Positions 22,242 to 32,185 of a DNA stretch of 64,000 nt are shown here, one piece after another. The notes beneath the pieces were generated by a model that searched no databases, was not told the origin of the DNA, and was given only the letters and a program-made list of their open reading frames with translations. The DNA lies in NCBI RefSeq assembly GCF_009557055.1, contig NZ_CP045649.1, positions 620,001-684,000 of the forward strand, written 5' to 3'. The number at the start of each line of letters is the position of its first letter. Within the stretch, counting starts at the first letter, position 1. The position numbers and the translations under genes are program-made. Source of the DNA: Nocardioides sp. dk884. Its GTDB lineage: Bacteria > Actinomycetota > Actinomycetes > Propionibacteriales > Nocardioidaceae.

Positions 22242-23500
22242 GCGAGCCGCTGCTGCGGGTGCTGACCCAGATGCGCAGCCACCTGCTCGACCCCGACAGC
22301 CTGGTCCGCGCCGTCGCCTCGGGGCGTCAGAAGGGCTCCCAGCCGCGCTGGCGCCGCGTCGAGCTGCGCTACGTCGACCTCAAGGCCGGCCGGCACCTCC
22401 AGATCACCTCCTACGACCAGACCCAGGCCCACACGGCGAACCACCCGGTGGGCCCCGACGGCGTGAGCGACGCGGCCCGCGCCGCCGTCGACGAGCTCAT
22501 CGACGAGCCGTTCGGCAACTGGCACGTCGAGACGACCACCCAGAGCCACCAGGTCCGGGTCACCAAGAAGCTCGAGGCGCTGCTGCACACCACCGACCGG
22601 GAGACCCCGGTCGCCGTCGAGCGCGGCCACGACCGCGACAAGCAGCGGCTGCTGGCCGAGGACGACCCGCTGTTCCGGGCGCTCGGCCTCACCGACGCCC
22701 AGGGCCGGCTCAAGCCGAGCCGGCAGGCGAAGTACCGCCAGGTGGAGGAGTTCCTGCGCCTGCTCGACTCCTCGATCAGCGACGCGCTCGCCAAGGGCCA
22801 GCTGCGCCGCCCCACCACCGAGGACCCGCTGCGCATCGTCGACCTCGGCTGCGGCAACGCCTACCTCACCTTCGCCGCCCAGCGCTTCCTCTCCTCCGTG
22901 CGCGACCTGCCGGTCGTGGTGACCGGCGTGGACGTCAAGGAGCAGTCGCGCGAGCACAACACCGCGGTGGCGCGTGAGCTCGGCGTGGACGCCGAGTTCG
23001 TGGTCGGCAGCATCGACGGGGTCCAGCTGGACCAGGCGCCCGACGTGGTGCTGGCCCTGCACGCCTGCGACACCGCCACCGACGAGGCCCTCGCGCGCGC
23101 GGTCGAGTGGGGCGCCCAGCTGGTGCTGGCCGCGCCCTGTTGCCACCACGACCTCGCCGCGCAGCTGCGCCGGGCGCCCACCCCCGCGCCGTACGCGCAG
23201 CTGACCCGGCACGGCATCCTGCGCGAACGGCTGGCCGACACGCTGACCGACGGGCTGCGCGCCACGCTGATGCGGCTGCAGGGCTACCGCGTCGACGTCG
23301 TGCAGTTCGTCGAGAGCCAGCACACCCCGCGCAACACCCTCCTGCGTGCGGTGCGCGCGGGCTCGCCGGTCAAGGGCGGCAGCCTGCGCAACGAGTACGA
23401 CGAGCTGGTGCGCACCTGGGCGGTGCGCCCGCGCCTGGCGGTGCTGCTCGGGGAGCTGCCCGCCGAGGAGACGAGCGAGGATGCCCCGGCCCCGGCCTGA
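22238..23500 (+). CDS. SAM-dependent methyltransferase (METTL25/RRNAD1-like)
   Basis: The 420-residue protein starts at the ATG overlapping the micro-ORF stop. The N-terminal 170 residues form an accessory domain with basic segments. The Rossmann methyltransferase begins near residue 200 with IVDLGCGNAYLTFAAQRFL (SAM-binding motif I), then VVVTGVDVKEQSREHN, and ALHACDTATDEAL. The motif APCCHHDL is characteristic of the family that includes METTL25 and RRNAD1, proposed to act on RNA; here the target is unknown. The last 20 bp overlap the next gene. Confidence 0.75.
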   Translation: MSEPLLRVLTQMRSHLLDPDSLVRAVASGRQKGSQPRWRRVELRYVDLKAGRHLQITSYDQTQAHTANHPVGPDGVSDAARAAVDELIDEPFGNWHVETTTQSHQVRVTKKLEALLHTTDRETPVAVERGHDRDKQRLLAEDDPLFRALGLTDAQGRLKPSRQAKYRQVEEFLRLLDSSISDALAKGQLRRPTTEDPLRIVDLGCGNAYLTFAAQRFLSSVRDLPVVVTGVDVKEQSREHNTAVARELGVDAEFVVGSIDGVQLDQAPDVVLALHACDTATDEALARAVEWGAQLVLAAPCCHHDLAAQLRRAPTPAPYAQLTRHGILRERLADTLTDGLRATLMRLQGYRVDVVQFVESQHTPRNTLLRAVRAGSPVKGGSLRNEYDELVRTWAVRPRLAVLLGELPAEETSEDAPAPA

Positions 23501-24446
23501 GCGGGCCGTCGCCCTCCTGGTCGCGGTCCCGTTCGCCCTCGGGGCCGCGGCGGCGCCGGAGACCGAGCGCGACGTCGTGGTCGAGATCGCCGACCCCGCG
23601 ATCACCGAGGCCAGCGGTCTCGTCGTGGCGGACGGCGACCTGGTGGTCGTCAACGACTCCGGCGACGGCGGGCGGGTGTTCGTGGTCGACCCCGAGAGCG
23701 GGCGGACCGTCGGGACCACCAGCTGGGCCGAGGCGCCGCGCGACACCGAGGCGCTCGCGCCCGCCGGTCCCGGTCACGTCTGGGTCGGCGACATCGGCGA
23801 CAACCGCGCGGTCCGTGAGTCCGTGACCCTCCTGCGGGTGCCGGTGGGGCGTGGGGACCGGACCGTCGAGCCGCAGGCCTACGAGCTGGTCTACCCCGAC
23901 GGGGCCCGCGACGCCGAGACGCTGGTGGCCCACCCGGACACCGGGCAGCTGCTCGTGGTGTCCAAGGAGATCCTCGGCGGCAGCGCGTACGCCGTGCCGC
24001 GCCGGCTCGACGCGGAGCGACCGAACCGGCTGCGCCGTCTCGCCCCGGCACCGGCCTTCGCCACCGACGGCGCGTTCTGGGCCGACGGGCGGCACCTGCT
24101 GGTGCGTGGCTACAGCGGCGCGACGCTGCTGAGCTGGCCGACCCTGGAGCGCGTCGCCAGCGTGGAGCTGCCGCCCCAACGGCAGGGCGAGACGATCGCG
24201 GTGGACGAGGACGGCGAGGTGCTGGTGCTCTCCGAGGGCCTCCACGAGCCGGTGCTGCGCGTCGCGCTGTCACCGGAGGTGCGCGCCGCGCTGGCCCCGG
24301 AGCCGTCGACCGCCTCCGCCGCCCCCGAGCCCACCCGCGCCGACACCGAGAACCGGCCGACGTGGCCGTGGTTCCTCGGCGGCTGGGTCGGCTTGGGCGT
24401 GCTGGTGCTCCTGCTGCGCTGGCTGTGGGGCCGTCCCCGCCGCTGA
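23481..24446 (+). CDS. Secreted, membrane-anchored beta-propeller-like protein
   Basis: The ATG at 23481 gives a 321-residue protein with a signal peptide (RAVALLVAVPFALGAAAAPE). The body has repeated beta-propeller-like elements (ASGLVVADGDLVVVNDSGDG; PRDTEALAPAGPGHVWVGDIGDN; DAETLVAHPDTGQLLVVSKE). It ends in a Pro-rich linker, a transmembrane helix (FLGGWVGLGVLVLLLRWLW) and a basic tail (GRPRR), so it should be displayed outside and anchored in the membrane. The frame is open further upstream inside the methyltransferase gene, but only this start gives a signal peptide. It overlaps the methyltransferase by 20 bp. Function unknown. Confidence 0.75.
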   Translation: MPRPRPERAVALLVAVPFALGAAAAPETERDVVVEIADPAITEASGLVVADGDLVVVNDSGDGGRVFVVDPESGRTVGTTSWAEAPRDTEALAPAGPGHVWVGDIGDNRAVRESVTLLRVPVGRGDRTVEPQAYELVYPDGARDAETLVAHPDTGQLLVVSKEILGGSAYAVPRRLDAERPNRLRRLAPAPAFATDGAFWADGRHLLVRGYSGATLLSWPTLERVASVELPPQRQGETIAVDEDGEVLVLSEGLHEPVLRVALSPEVRAALAPEPSTASAAPEPTRADTENRPTWPWFLGGWVGLGVLVLLLRWLWGRPRR

Positions 24447-24455
24447 CCCTTCCCC

Positions 24456-24543
24456 GAGTCGGCGCTCATGGTGCGGCGAGTCGGCGCCAATGGTGCGCCG
24501 AGTCGGCGCCAATGGTGCGCGGCGTCGGCGCCAATGGTGCGCG
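24456..24543. repeat. Tandem array A: four copies of a 22-bp unit
   Basis: Units start at 24456, 24478, 24500 and 24522 and read approximately GAGTCGGCGCCAATGGTGCG plus two bases. The first unit differs at CTCATGG. The complement shares the core CCATTGGCGCCGACTC with arrays at 34359-34512 and 55731-55792. The rest of the 24447-24669 gap holds three degenerate copies of a CTCTCGACTCGAC-like motif (about 24563-24622) and no obvious promoter. Confidence 0.9.
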
Positions 24544-24669
24544 GCGTACCGACTCGACGGTCGAAAGTCTCGATTCAACGCGCACAAACTCTCGACTCGA
24601 CCGGCAGAGCTCTCGACTCGACGCGAGGGGCGGGGGTTTGTCCGGGTTGCGCTGCGGCTACTTCGAGGC

Positions 24670-25671
24670 GTGCCTCGACTGCGCCGTACCTCCCCCGACC
24701 AGCCGGGCTGGACCCGGCGGCGGGCCGGGCGCGGCTTCGTCTACCTCGACCAGCACGGCGCGCGGCTCGAGGAAGACGACGCCGAGCGGGTGCGGGACCT
24801 GGTGATCCCGCCCGCCTGGACCGACGTGTGGGTCACGCCGCACCCGAACGGCCACCTGCAGGCGGTCGGCACCGACGCGGCCGGGCGGCGCCAGTACCTC
24901 TACCACCCGGCCTGGCGCGAGCGCCGCGACGCGGAGAAGTTCGACCGGATGCTGGCCTTCGGCGCCGCGCTGGCCTCAGCCCGCGAGGTCGTGGTGAGCG
25001 ACCTCGGGGTGACCGGGATGCCGCTGGAGCGGGCCTGCGCGGCCGCCGTACGGCTGCTCGACCTGGGCTACTTCCGCATCGGCAACGACGTCTACGCCGA
25101 CACCAACGGCAGCTTCGGGCTGACCACGCTGGAGCGCCGCCACGTCCGCCGGCGCTCGGACCGGCTGGTCTTCGGGTTCGTCGGGAAATCCGGGGTCGAG
25201 CACCGCATCGAGATCGACGACAAGGTCGTCGTGCAGACCATCGAGGAGATGCGCCGGCGTCGCGGGGCCGGGCGGCTGCTGTCCTACCGCGAGGGGCGCA
25301 GCTGGCGCGACCTGCTGCCCGCGCTGGTCAACGAGTACATCCGCAGCACCACCGGCATCGAGGCCACCGCGAAGGACTTCCGCACCTGGCACGCCACGGT
25401 GCTCGCCGCGGCGGCGCTGGCCGAGACCGAGGAGCACGGCGAGTCGCAGGCGTCGCGGCGCCGCGCGGTGAGTGCCGCGATGAAGGAGGTGTCGAGCTTC
25501 CTCGGCAACACCCCGACCCTGGCGCGCTCCTCCTACGTCGACCCGCGCGTCGTCGAGGCCTACGAGCAGGGCCGCACGCTCGACCGCGCGACCGCGGGGG
25601 ACTACGACACACCCGACGAGCGGCAGGCGGCCCTGGAGGCCGCGACGCTCGAGCTGCTGAGGGAGGAGTGA
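24670..25671 (+). CDS. DNA topoisomerase IB (poxvirus-like)
   Basis: The frame is open from 24490, but the upstream part is repeat DNA. The GTG at 24670 gives a normal N-terminus (PRLRRTSPDQPGWTRRRAGR) and 333 residues, the usual size for bacterial TopIB. Visible family segments are GFVYLDQHGARLE, IPPAWTDVWVTPHPNGHLQA, RDAEKFDRMLAFG, FGFVGKSGVEHRIEIDD and TAKDFRTWHATV. The catalytic tyrosine is Y289 in ARSSYVDPRVVEAYE. The enzyme relaxes supercoiled DNA through a 3'-phosphotyrosine nick in the cytoplasm. A macro-domain gene follows after 2 bp. Confidence 0.92.
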   Translation: MPRLRRTSPDQPGWTRRRAGRGFVYLDQHGARLEEDDAERVRDLVIPPAWTDVWVTPHPNGHLQAVGTDAAGRRQYLYHPAWRERRDAEKFDRMLAFGAALASAREVVVSDLGVTGMPLERACAAAVRLLDLGYFRIGNDVYADTNGSFGLTTLERRHVRRRSDRLVFGFVGKSGVEHRIEIDDKVVVQTIEEMRRRRGAGRLLSYREGRSWRDLLPALVNEYIRSTTGIEATAKDFRTWHATVLAAAALAETEEHGESQASRRRAVSAAMKEVSSFLGNTPTLARSSYVDPRVVEAYEQGRTLDRATAGDYDTPDERQAALEAATLELLREE

Positions 25672-25673
25672 GG

Positions 25674-27349
<1,676 letters not shown>

Positions 27350-27416
27350 TCAGCCCCTCCATTGTGTCAGCCCGGCCGGGGGCGCGATGAATCGCGGGCC
27401 GGGTGATCATGGGGGC

Positions 27417-27941
27417 GTGAGCGGAGCAGAGGGACGGGCGACCGCGCCCGACGAGCGGGTGCCCGGCGGGCTGGAGATCGTGCGCGTCGGCTACGACGAC
27501 CCCGACGCGCGGCGGCTGGTCGAGGAGGTCCAGGAGGAGTACGTCCGCCGCTACGGCGGGCGCGACGAGAGCCCGGTGGAGCCGGCGGAGTTCCTGCCCC
27601 CGGGCGGGAGCTTCTTCGTGGGCTACGCCGACGGCGTCGCGGTGGCCACCGGCGCGTGGCGCCGCTCCGGCGTCGAGGCCTGCGGCACCCGCGCCACCGC
27701 CGAGGTCAAGCGGATGTACGTCGTCCCGGCCGCCCAGCGCCGCGGGCACGCCCGCCGGATGCTCGCGCACCTGGAGGCCAGCGCGGCGGCGACCGGCTAC
27801 GAGGCGCTCGTGCTGGAGACCGGCGACCGCCAGCCGGAGGCCATCGAGCTCTATCTCTCCGCCGGTTATGAGGAGATCCCCGGCTTCGGGCACTACCGGG
27901 ACTCACCGATCAACCGCTCCTTCGCCAAGCGGATCGGCTGA
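27417..27941 (+). CDS. GNAT family N-acetyltransferase
   Basis: The GTG at 27417 is preferred (SGAEGRATAPDERV); an in-frame ATG at 27387 is possible. The 174-residue protein has the GNAT core: AEVKRMYVVPAAQRRGHARR (beta4 and the acetyl-CoA pyrophosphate loop, Q-R-R-G-H-A), LEASAAATGYEALVLETGDR and EAIELYLSAGYEEIPGFGHY. The last segment, with its FGHYRDSP ending, is common in actinobacterial amino-group acetyltransferases. Substrate unknown. It is divergent from serC. Confidence 0.85.
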   Translation: MSGAEGRATAPDERVPGGLEIVRVGYDDPDARRLVEEVQEEYVRRYGGRDESPVEPAEFLPPGGSFFVGYADGVAVATGAWRRSGVEACGTRATAEVKRMYVVPAAQRRGHARRMLAHLEASAAATGYEALVLETGDRQPEAIELYLSAGYEEIPGFGHYRDSPINRSFAKRIG

Positions 27942-27980
27942 GGGTCCCGACGGGCGGGGTGGTCGGGGGCCGGGCGGCAC

Positions 27981-28066
27981 GTACTTTTCGGCGCAATTGC
28001 TAGGAAAAACACCGGTCTCGGCCGCCGCTCGGAGGTGCCAAACCCAGCAATTGCGCCGAAAAGCAC
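27981..28066. repeat. Long inverted-repeat element
   Basis: Arms 27981-28004 and 28043-28066 are complementary over 24 bp with two mismatches; the inner 18 bp, CTTTTCGGCGCAATTGCT and its complement, is perfect. The 38-bp centre contains no reading frame. It is richer in A/T than its surroundings and lies between the ends of two convergent genes (acetyltransferase and SDR). It may be a bidirectional terminator or a mobile REP/MITE-like element. Confidence 0.75.
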
Positions 28067-28128
28067 CGGCCCCGGGCCCGAGCGGCAAGGGCGCACGGAC
28101 ACGCTGCTCGCCGGGTGGGCGGAGGAGC

Positions 28129-29046
28129 TCAGCGCACCGCGCGGGCGGCGCGGGCGGCCTGCAACCGGCGCTGGCGGCCCACGAAGCCGATCGAGGAGCG
28201 GGCGACCAGCGCGGGGGAGAGGCGCCCGAGGCGCCAGGCGAGCCGCGCCTGCAGTGGGGTGACCAGGAGCGGCCGGTCGGCGGCCACCGCCGCGAGCACC
28301 CGGTCGGCGAGCACGTCGGGGTCGAGCGGGCGGCGTACGCCCTGGCCCTTGAGGTAGTAGTCACGACCGCGGAACCGGCCGAGCTCGCCCTTCTCCAGCA
28401 GCGGGGTCTCCACGGCGGAGGGGCAGATCGCGGTCACGCCGACGCCCTTCGCGGCGGCCTCCGAGCGCAGCGCGAGCGAGAGCCCGACGACCGCGTGCTT
28501 GGTCGCGACGTAGGAGGTGATCAGCCCGGCCGCCATCAGCCCGCCCATCGAGGCGGTGTTGACGATGTGCCCGCCCCGCCCGCCGACCGCGCCCTGGCGC
28601 ACCATCAGCGGGTACGCCGCGTGCACGCCGTGCACCACCCCGCGCAGGTTGACGTCGATGATCGCGTTCCACTGCTCGAGGGTGAGGTCCTCGGTCTCTC
28701 CGCCGAAGGTGATCCCCGCGTTGTTGAACAGCAGGTCGAGGCGCCCGTGCTCGTCGGCGACCTCGTGCACGAGTGCGGCCACCGCGGCGGCGTCGGTGAC
28801 GTCGAGCCGCGCGGGCCGCGCGGTGCCCGGCCCGGCCTCGGGATCGGCGAGGGTGGCGGCCACCCGGGTCGCCGCCTCCTCGTCGAGGTCGGCCAGCCAG
28901 ACGTGCGCTCCGGCGCCCACCAGCGCGCGGGCCAGCGCCGCGCCGACCCCGGAGCCGGCCCCGGTGACGATCGCGCTGCACCCGGCGTACCGGCCGGCGT
29001 GGGGGAGGGCGGACTCGGAGCCGGATGTGCGCTGGGTCACAGACAT
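28129..29046 (-). CDS. Short-chain dehydrogenase/reductase
   Basis: The 305-residue NAD(P)-dependent oxidoreductase has the cofactor loop TGAGSGVGAALARALV (near residue 29), the acidic LADLDEE that favours NAD, and FNNAGITFGG. The active site is intact: a Ser in NTASMGGLM and YVATK in SYVATKHAVVGLS. The C-terminal extension is basic (RQRRLQAARAARAVR). This resembles SDRs that act on lipid or alcohol substrates, but the substrate is unknown. It is transcribed divergently from pdxH. Confidence 0.85.
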   Translation of the reverse strand: MSVTQRTSGSESALPHAGRYAGCSAIVTGAGSGVGAALARALVGAGAHVWLADLDEEAATRVAATLADPEAGPGTARPARLDVTDAAAVAALVHEVADEHGRLDLLFNNAGITFGGETEDLTLEQWNAIIDVNLRGVVHGVHAAYPLMVRQGAVGGRGGHIVNTASMGGLMAAGLITSYVATKHAVVGLSLALRSEAAAKGVGVTAICPSAVETPLLEKGELGRFRGRDYYLKGQGVRRPLDPDVLADRVLAAVAADRPLLVTPLQARLAWRLGRLSPALVARSSIGFVGRQRRLQAARAARAVR

Positions 29047-29129
29047 GCGTGGAGTGTGCCAGCCCCCGCGCCGGCGCGGGAGGGGTTCGGCGCAGGCGCC
29101 CGTGCGGCAGGCGTGGCTAGGGTCGAAGC

Positions 29130-29804
29130 ATGAGCCGCGAGTCGTCCCTGCCCGACCTCGCCGCCCTGCGCGAGGAGTACGCCGCGGGCGGTCTCACCGA
29201 GAGCGACCTCGCCGCGGACCCGATGACGATGTTCCGGGGCTGGCTGGCCGAGGCGATCGCTGCCGGGCTCTACGAGCCGACTGCGATGGTCGTCTCCTCC
29301 GTCGGTCCCGACGGCGCGCCGTCGTCGCGGATGGTCCTGCTCAAGGGCATGCACGCCGAGGCCGGGCCGCAGGGGCCGGGCTTCGTCTTCTTCACCAACC
29401 GCGAGTCGCGCAAGGGCACCGAGCTGAGCGCCGAGCCGCGGTGCTCGCTGCTCTTCCCCTGGCACCCGCTGGAGCGCCAGGTCCGCATCGACGGGGTGGC
29501 CGAGCCGCTGGGTCGCGCCGAGGTCGAGGCGTACTTCTCGGGTCGTCCGCGCGGCTCCCAGCTCGGCGCCTGGGCCTCGCCGCAGTCGCGTGTCGTCGCC
29601 GGCCGCGGGGCCCTCGCCGCGGCGTACGACGAGGTCAGCACGCGCTTCGAGGATCGCGACGTGCCGACGCCCGAGCACTGGGGCGGGTTCGTCGTGCGCC
29701 CGGCGGCGGTGGAGTTCTGGCAGGGCCGGCCCGGGCGCATGCACGACCGGCTCGTCTATCGCCGCGCCGGCGCGGGCTGGCGCACCGAGCGACTCGCGCC
29801 GTAA
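29130..29804 (+). CDS. pdxH: Pyridoxine/pyridoxamine 5'-phosphate oxidase
   Basis: This 224-residue FMN enzyme oxidises PNP or PMP to pyridoxal phosphate. Typical segments are [20 protein letters not shown] at the start, [58 protein letters not shown] binding ([17 protein letters not shown]) and [20 protein letters not shown] with RMHDRLVY at the end. A TAGGGT -10 box (29118-29123) ends 6 nt before the ATG, so the mRNA is probably leaderless. pdxY lies at 50440-51291; together they would salvage B6. Confidence 0.95.
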   Translation: MSRESSLPDLAALREEYAAGGLTESDLAADPMTMFRGWLAEAIAAGLYEPTAMVVSSVGPDGAPSSRMVLLKGMHAEAGPQGPGFVFFTNRESRKGTELSAEPRCSLLFPWHPLERQVRIDGVAEPLGRAEVEAYFSGRPRGSQLGAWASPQSRVVAGRGALAAAYDEVSTRFEDRDVPTPEHWGGFVVRPAAVEFWQGRPGRMHDRLVYRRAGAGWRTERLAP

Positions 29805-29819
29805 GGCGAGGAACCGGAT

Positions 29820-29839
29820 GTGAGTGAGCGCTCACTCAC
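29820..29839. promoter_or_regulatory. TetR-type operator and promoter of the ABC exporter operon
   Basis: GTGAGTGAGCGCTCACTCAC is a perfect 20-bp palindrome. A TAACAT -10 box follows at 29841-29846, ending 7 nt before the ATG at 29854. The palindrome occupies the spacer region, so a bound repressor would block RNA polymerase. It most likely binds the TetR protein encoded immediately downstream (autoregulation). Confidence 0.85.
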
Positions 29840-29853
29840 TTAACATGGAACCC

Positions 29854-30438
29854 ATGTCACCACGTGCCGCGCCGATGTCGCCCGAGCAGCGGCGAGCCGC
29901 GCTCGTCGAGGCGACCCTCGAGCTGCTGCGCCGCCACGGGCGCGGGGTCACCACCCGCCAGATCGCCGCGGCCGCGGGGGTCGCGGAGGGCACGATCTTC
30001 CGTGTCTTCGACTCCAAGGACGACCTGGTCGACGCCGCCATCGCGCGGGCGTTCGTGCCCGGCGCCGTCGCCGAGCGGCTGGCCGGGATCGACCGCAGCC
30101 GCCCGTTCGAGGAACGGATGGTGGCAGTCGCGGAGATCCTCCAGCAGCGCTACCGCTCCACCTTCGAGCTGATGGGCCAGCTCGGGCTGGTCACCCCGCC
30201 CCCGGGGGCCGAGGGGGACGGCGAGCGGCACCGCCTCGAGGAGCTGCTCGCGCTCGTCGTCGACGTCATCGGCCCCGACGCCGCCGATCTCGTGGTCCCC
30301 GCCGACGAGCTCGCCCACCGCCTGCGGCTGCTGGTCTTCGTCGGCAGCCACCCCGCCCTCTCCGACGGCCGGCTGCTCACCCCCGAGCAGGCCGTCGACA
30401 CCGTGCTCCACGGGCTCCACCGCCCCGGAAGGTCGTGA
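29854..30438 (+). CDS. TetR family transcriptional repressor
   Basis: Starts at 29824 and 29845 would place the operator or -10 box inside the gene. The ATG at 29854 fits a leaderless start and gives 194 residues. The N-terminal helix-turn-helix is typical of TetR (RRAALVEATLELLRRHGRG; TTRQIAAAAGVAEGTIFRVF; DSKDDLVDAAI). The C-terminal ligand-binding domain is helical and variable. The perfect palindrome overlapping its promoter and the two exporter genes directly downstream indicate that it represses its own operon until an exported compound binds. Confidence 0.9.
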   Translation: MSPRAAPMSPEQRRAALVEATLELLRRHGRGVTTRQIAAAAGVAEGTIFRVFDSKDDLVDAAIARAFVPGAVAERLAGIDRSRPFEERMVAVAEILQQRYRSTFELMGQLGLVTPPPGAEGDGERHRLEELLALVVDVIGPDAADLVVPADELAHRLRLLVFVGSHPALSDGRLLTPEQAVDTVLHGLHRPGRS

Positions 30439-30442
30439 CCCC

Positions 30443-32185
30443 ATGCTGATCCGGCTCCTGCGCGAGCACCTCGCGCCGTACCGCCGCTGGCTGCTCGCCG
30501 TCGTCCTGCTCCAGGGCCTCGGCGTCGTCGCCGCGCTCTACCTGCCCAGCCTCAACGCCGACATCATCGACCGCGGCGTCGTGAGCGGCGACACCGGCTA
30601 CATCGTGCGCGTCGGCGCCGTGATGCTGGCCGTCTCGTTCGTGCAGCTGCTCGCCTCCGTCGGCTCGGCCTGGTACGGCGCGCGCGCCGCGATGAGCCTG
30701 GGCCGCGACCTGCGCGGCGCGCTGTTCCACCGCGTGCAGACGTTCTCGGCGCGCGAGGTCAACCAGCTCGGCGCCCCGTCGCTGATCACCCGCACCACCA
30801 ACGACGTCCAGCAGGTGCAGATGCTGGTGGCGATGGCCTCGATCATCGCGGTGACCTCGCCGATCATGATGGTCGGCGGCATCGTGATGGCGCTGCGCGA
30901 GGACGCCGGGCTGGGCTGGCTGCTGGCGGTCGTCGTACCGGCGCTGTTCGTCGCCGTCGGGTTCGTGGTCAGCCGGATGGTGCCGAGCTTCCGGCTGATG
31001 CAGGTGCGCATCGACGCGGTCAACCGGATCCTGCGCGAGCAGGTGGCCGGCATCCGGGTGGTGCGCGCATTCGTGCGCGAGCCCTACGAGACCCGCCGCT
31101 TCGGGCGCGCCAACGATGAGCTCACCGACGTGGCGCTGCGCGCCGGGCGCTGGATGGCCAGCCTGTTCCCGATCGTGATCCTGCTGGTCAACCTCGGCAG
31201 CGTCGCGGTCATCTGGTTCGGCGGGCACCGGGTGGACTCCGGGGAGACCGGCGTCGGCTCGCTCACCGCCTTCCTCAGCTATCTGATGCTGATCATGATG
31301 AGCGTGATGATGGCGACCTTCATGCTGATGCAGGTCCCGCGCTCCGCGGTCTGCGCGGACCGGATCGCCGAGGTGCTCGACACCCGCACCTCCGTCACGC
31401 CGCCGGCCGACCCGGTGCCGCTCGATCCCGCCCGTCGCGGCTGGCTCGACGTGGAGAGCGTCTCCTTCGCCTACCCCGGTGCCGCGGACCCCGTCGTGTG
31501 CGACGTGTCGTTCTCCGCGCGCCCCGGCCAGACCATCGCGGTGGTCGGGTCCACCGGCTCCGGCAAGACCACCCTGCTCAACCTGCTGGCCCGCCTCGTC
31601 GACGCCACCTCCGGCACGGTGCGCGTCGCCGGCACCGACGTGCGGGAGCTGGACCCCGACGAGCTGTGGTCCGACCTCGGCCTGGTGCCGCAGAAGGCCT
31701 GGCTGTTCAGCGGCACGGTGCGCGCCAACCTGCTGCACGGGCGCCCGGACGCGACCGAGACCGACCTCTGGGCCGCCCTCGAGGTGGCCCAGGCCCGCGA
31801 CTTCGTCGAGGCCATGCCCGAGGGCCTCGACGCCCCGGTCAGCCAGGGCGGGTCGAACTTCTCCGGCGGGCAGCGCCAGCGGCTCGCCATCGCGCGCGCC
31901 GTCGTACGACGTCCCTCGCTGTACCTGTTCGACGACTCGTTCTCGGCACTCGACGTGGCCACCGACGCGCGGCTGCGCGCCGCGCTGCGCCCGGTGACCA
32001 CCGAGGCCACCGTGGTGGTCGTCGCGCAGCGGGTCTCCACGATCCTCGAGGCCGACCTGATCGTCGTGCTCGACGACGGCCGCGTCGTGGGGCTGGGCAC
32101 CCACGACGACCTGGTCCTCGACTGCCCCACCTACCGCGAGATCGTCGCCAGCCAGCTGGGCGTCGAGGAGGGAGACGCCGCATGA
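30443..32185 (+). CDS. ABC exporter half-transporter with degenerate ATP site
   Basis: The 580-residue protein has an N-terminal six-helix exporter domain and a C-terminal ATPase with Walker A GSTGSGKTTLLN and signature FSGGQRQRLAIARA. The Walker B region reads YLFDDSFSALD: the catalytic Glu is Asp (D498). The switch residue in VVVAQRVSTI is Gln (Q529) instead of His. Such changes mark the degenerate half of heterodimeric exporters like TM287/288. The partner follows with an ATGA overlap. It starts 4 bp after the tetR stop, so all three genes form one operon for export of a drug or lipid. Confidence 0.93.
   Translation: MLIRLLREHLAPYRRWLLAVVLLQGLGVVAALYLPSLNADIIDRGVVSGDTGYIVRVGAVMLAVSFVQLLASVGSAWYGARAAMSLGRDLRGALFHRVQTFSAREVNQLGAPSLITRTTNDVQQVQMLVAMASIIAVTSPIMMVGGIVMALREDAGLGWLLAVVVPALFVAVGFVVSRMVPSFRLMQVRIDAVNRILREQVAGIRVVRAFVREPYETRRFGRANDELTDVALRAGRWMASLFPIVILLVNLGSVAVIWFGGHRVDSGETGVGSLTAFLSYLMLIMMSVMMATFMLMQVPRSAVCADRIAEVLDTRTSVTPPADPVPLDPARRGWLDVESVSFAYPGAADPVVCDVSFSARPGQTIAVVGSTGSGKTTLLNLLARLVDATSGTVRVAGTDVRELDPDELWSDLGLVPQKAWLFSGTVRANLLHGRPDATETDLWAALEVAQARDFVEAMPEGLDAPVSQGGSNFSGGQRQRLAIARAVVRRPSLYLFDDSFSALDVATDARLRAALRPVTTEATVVVVAQRVSTILEADLIVVLDDGRVVGLGTHDDLVLDCPTYREIVASQLGVEEGDAA

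Noticed and set aside
24468..25673. Longer macro-domain or topoisomerase starts reading through array A
   Set aside because: The extra sequence translates the repeats or a shifted frame of the topoisomerase gene; no homologous domain appears.
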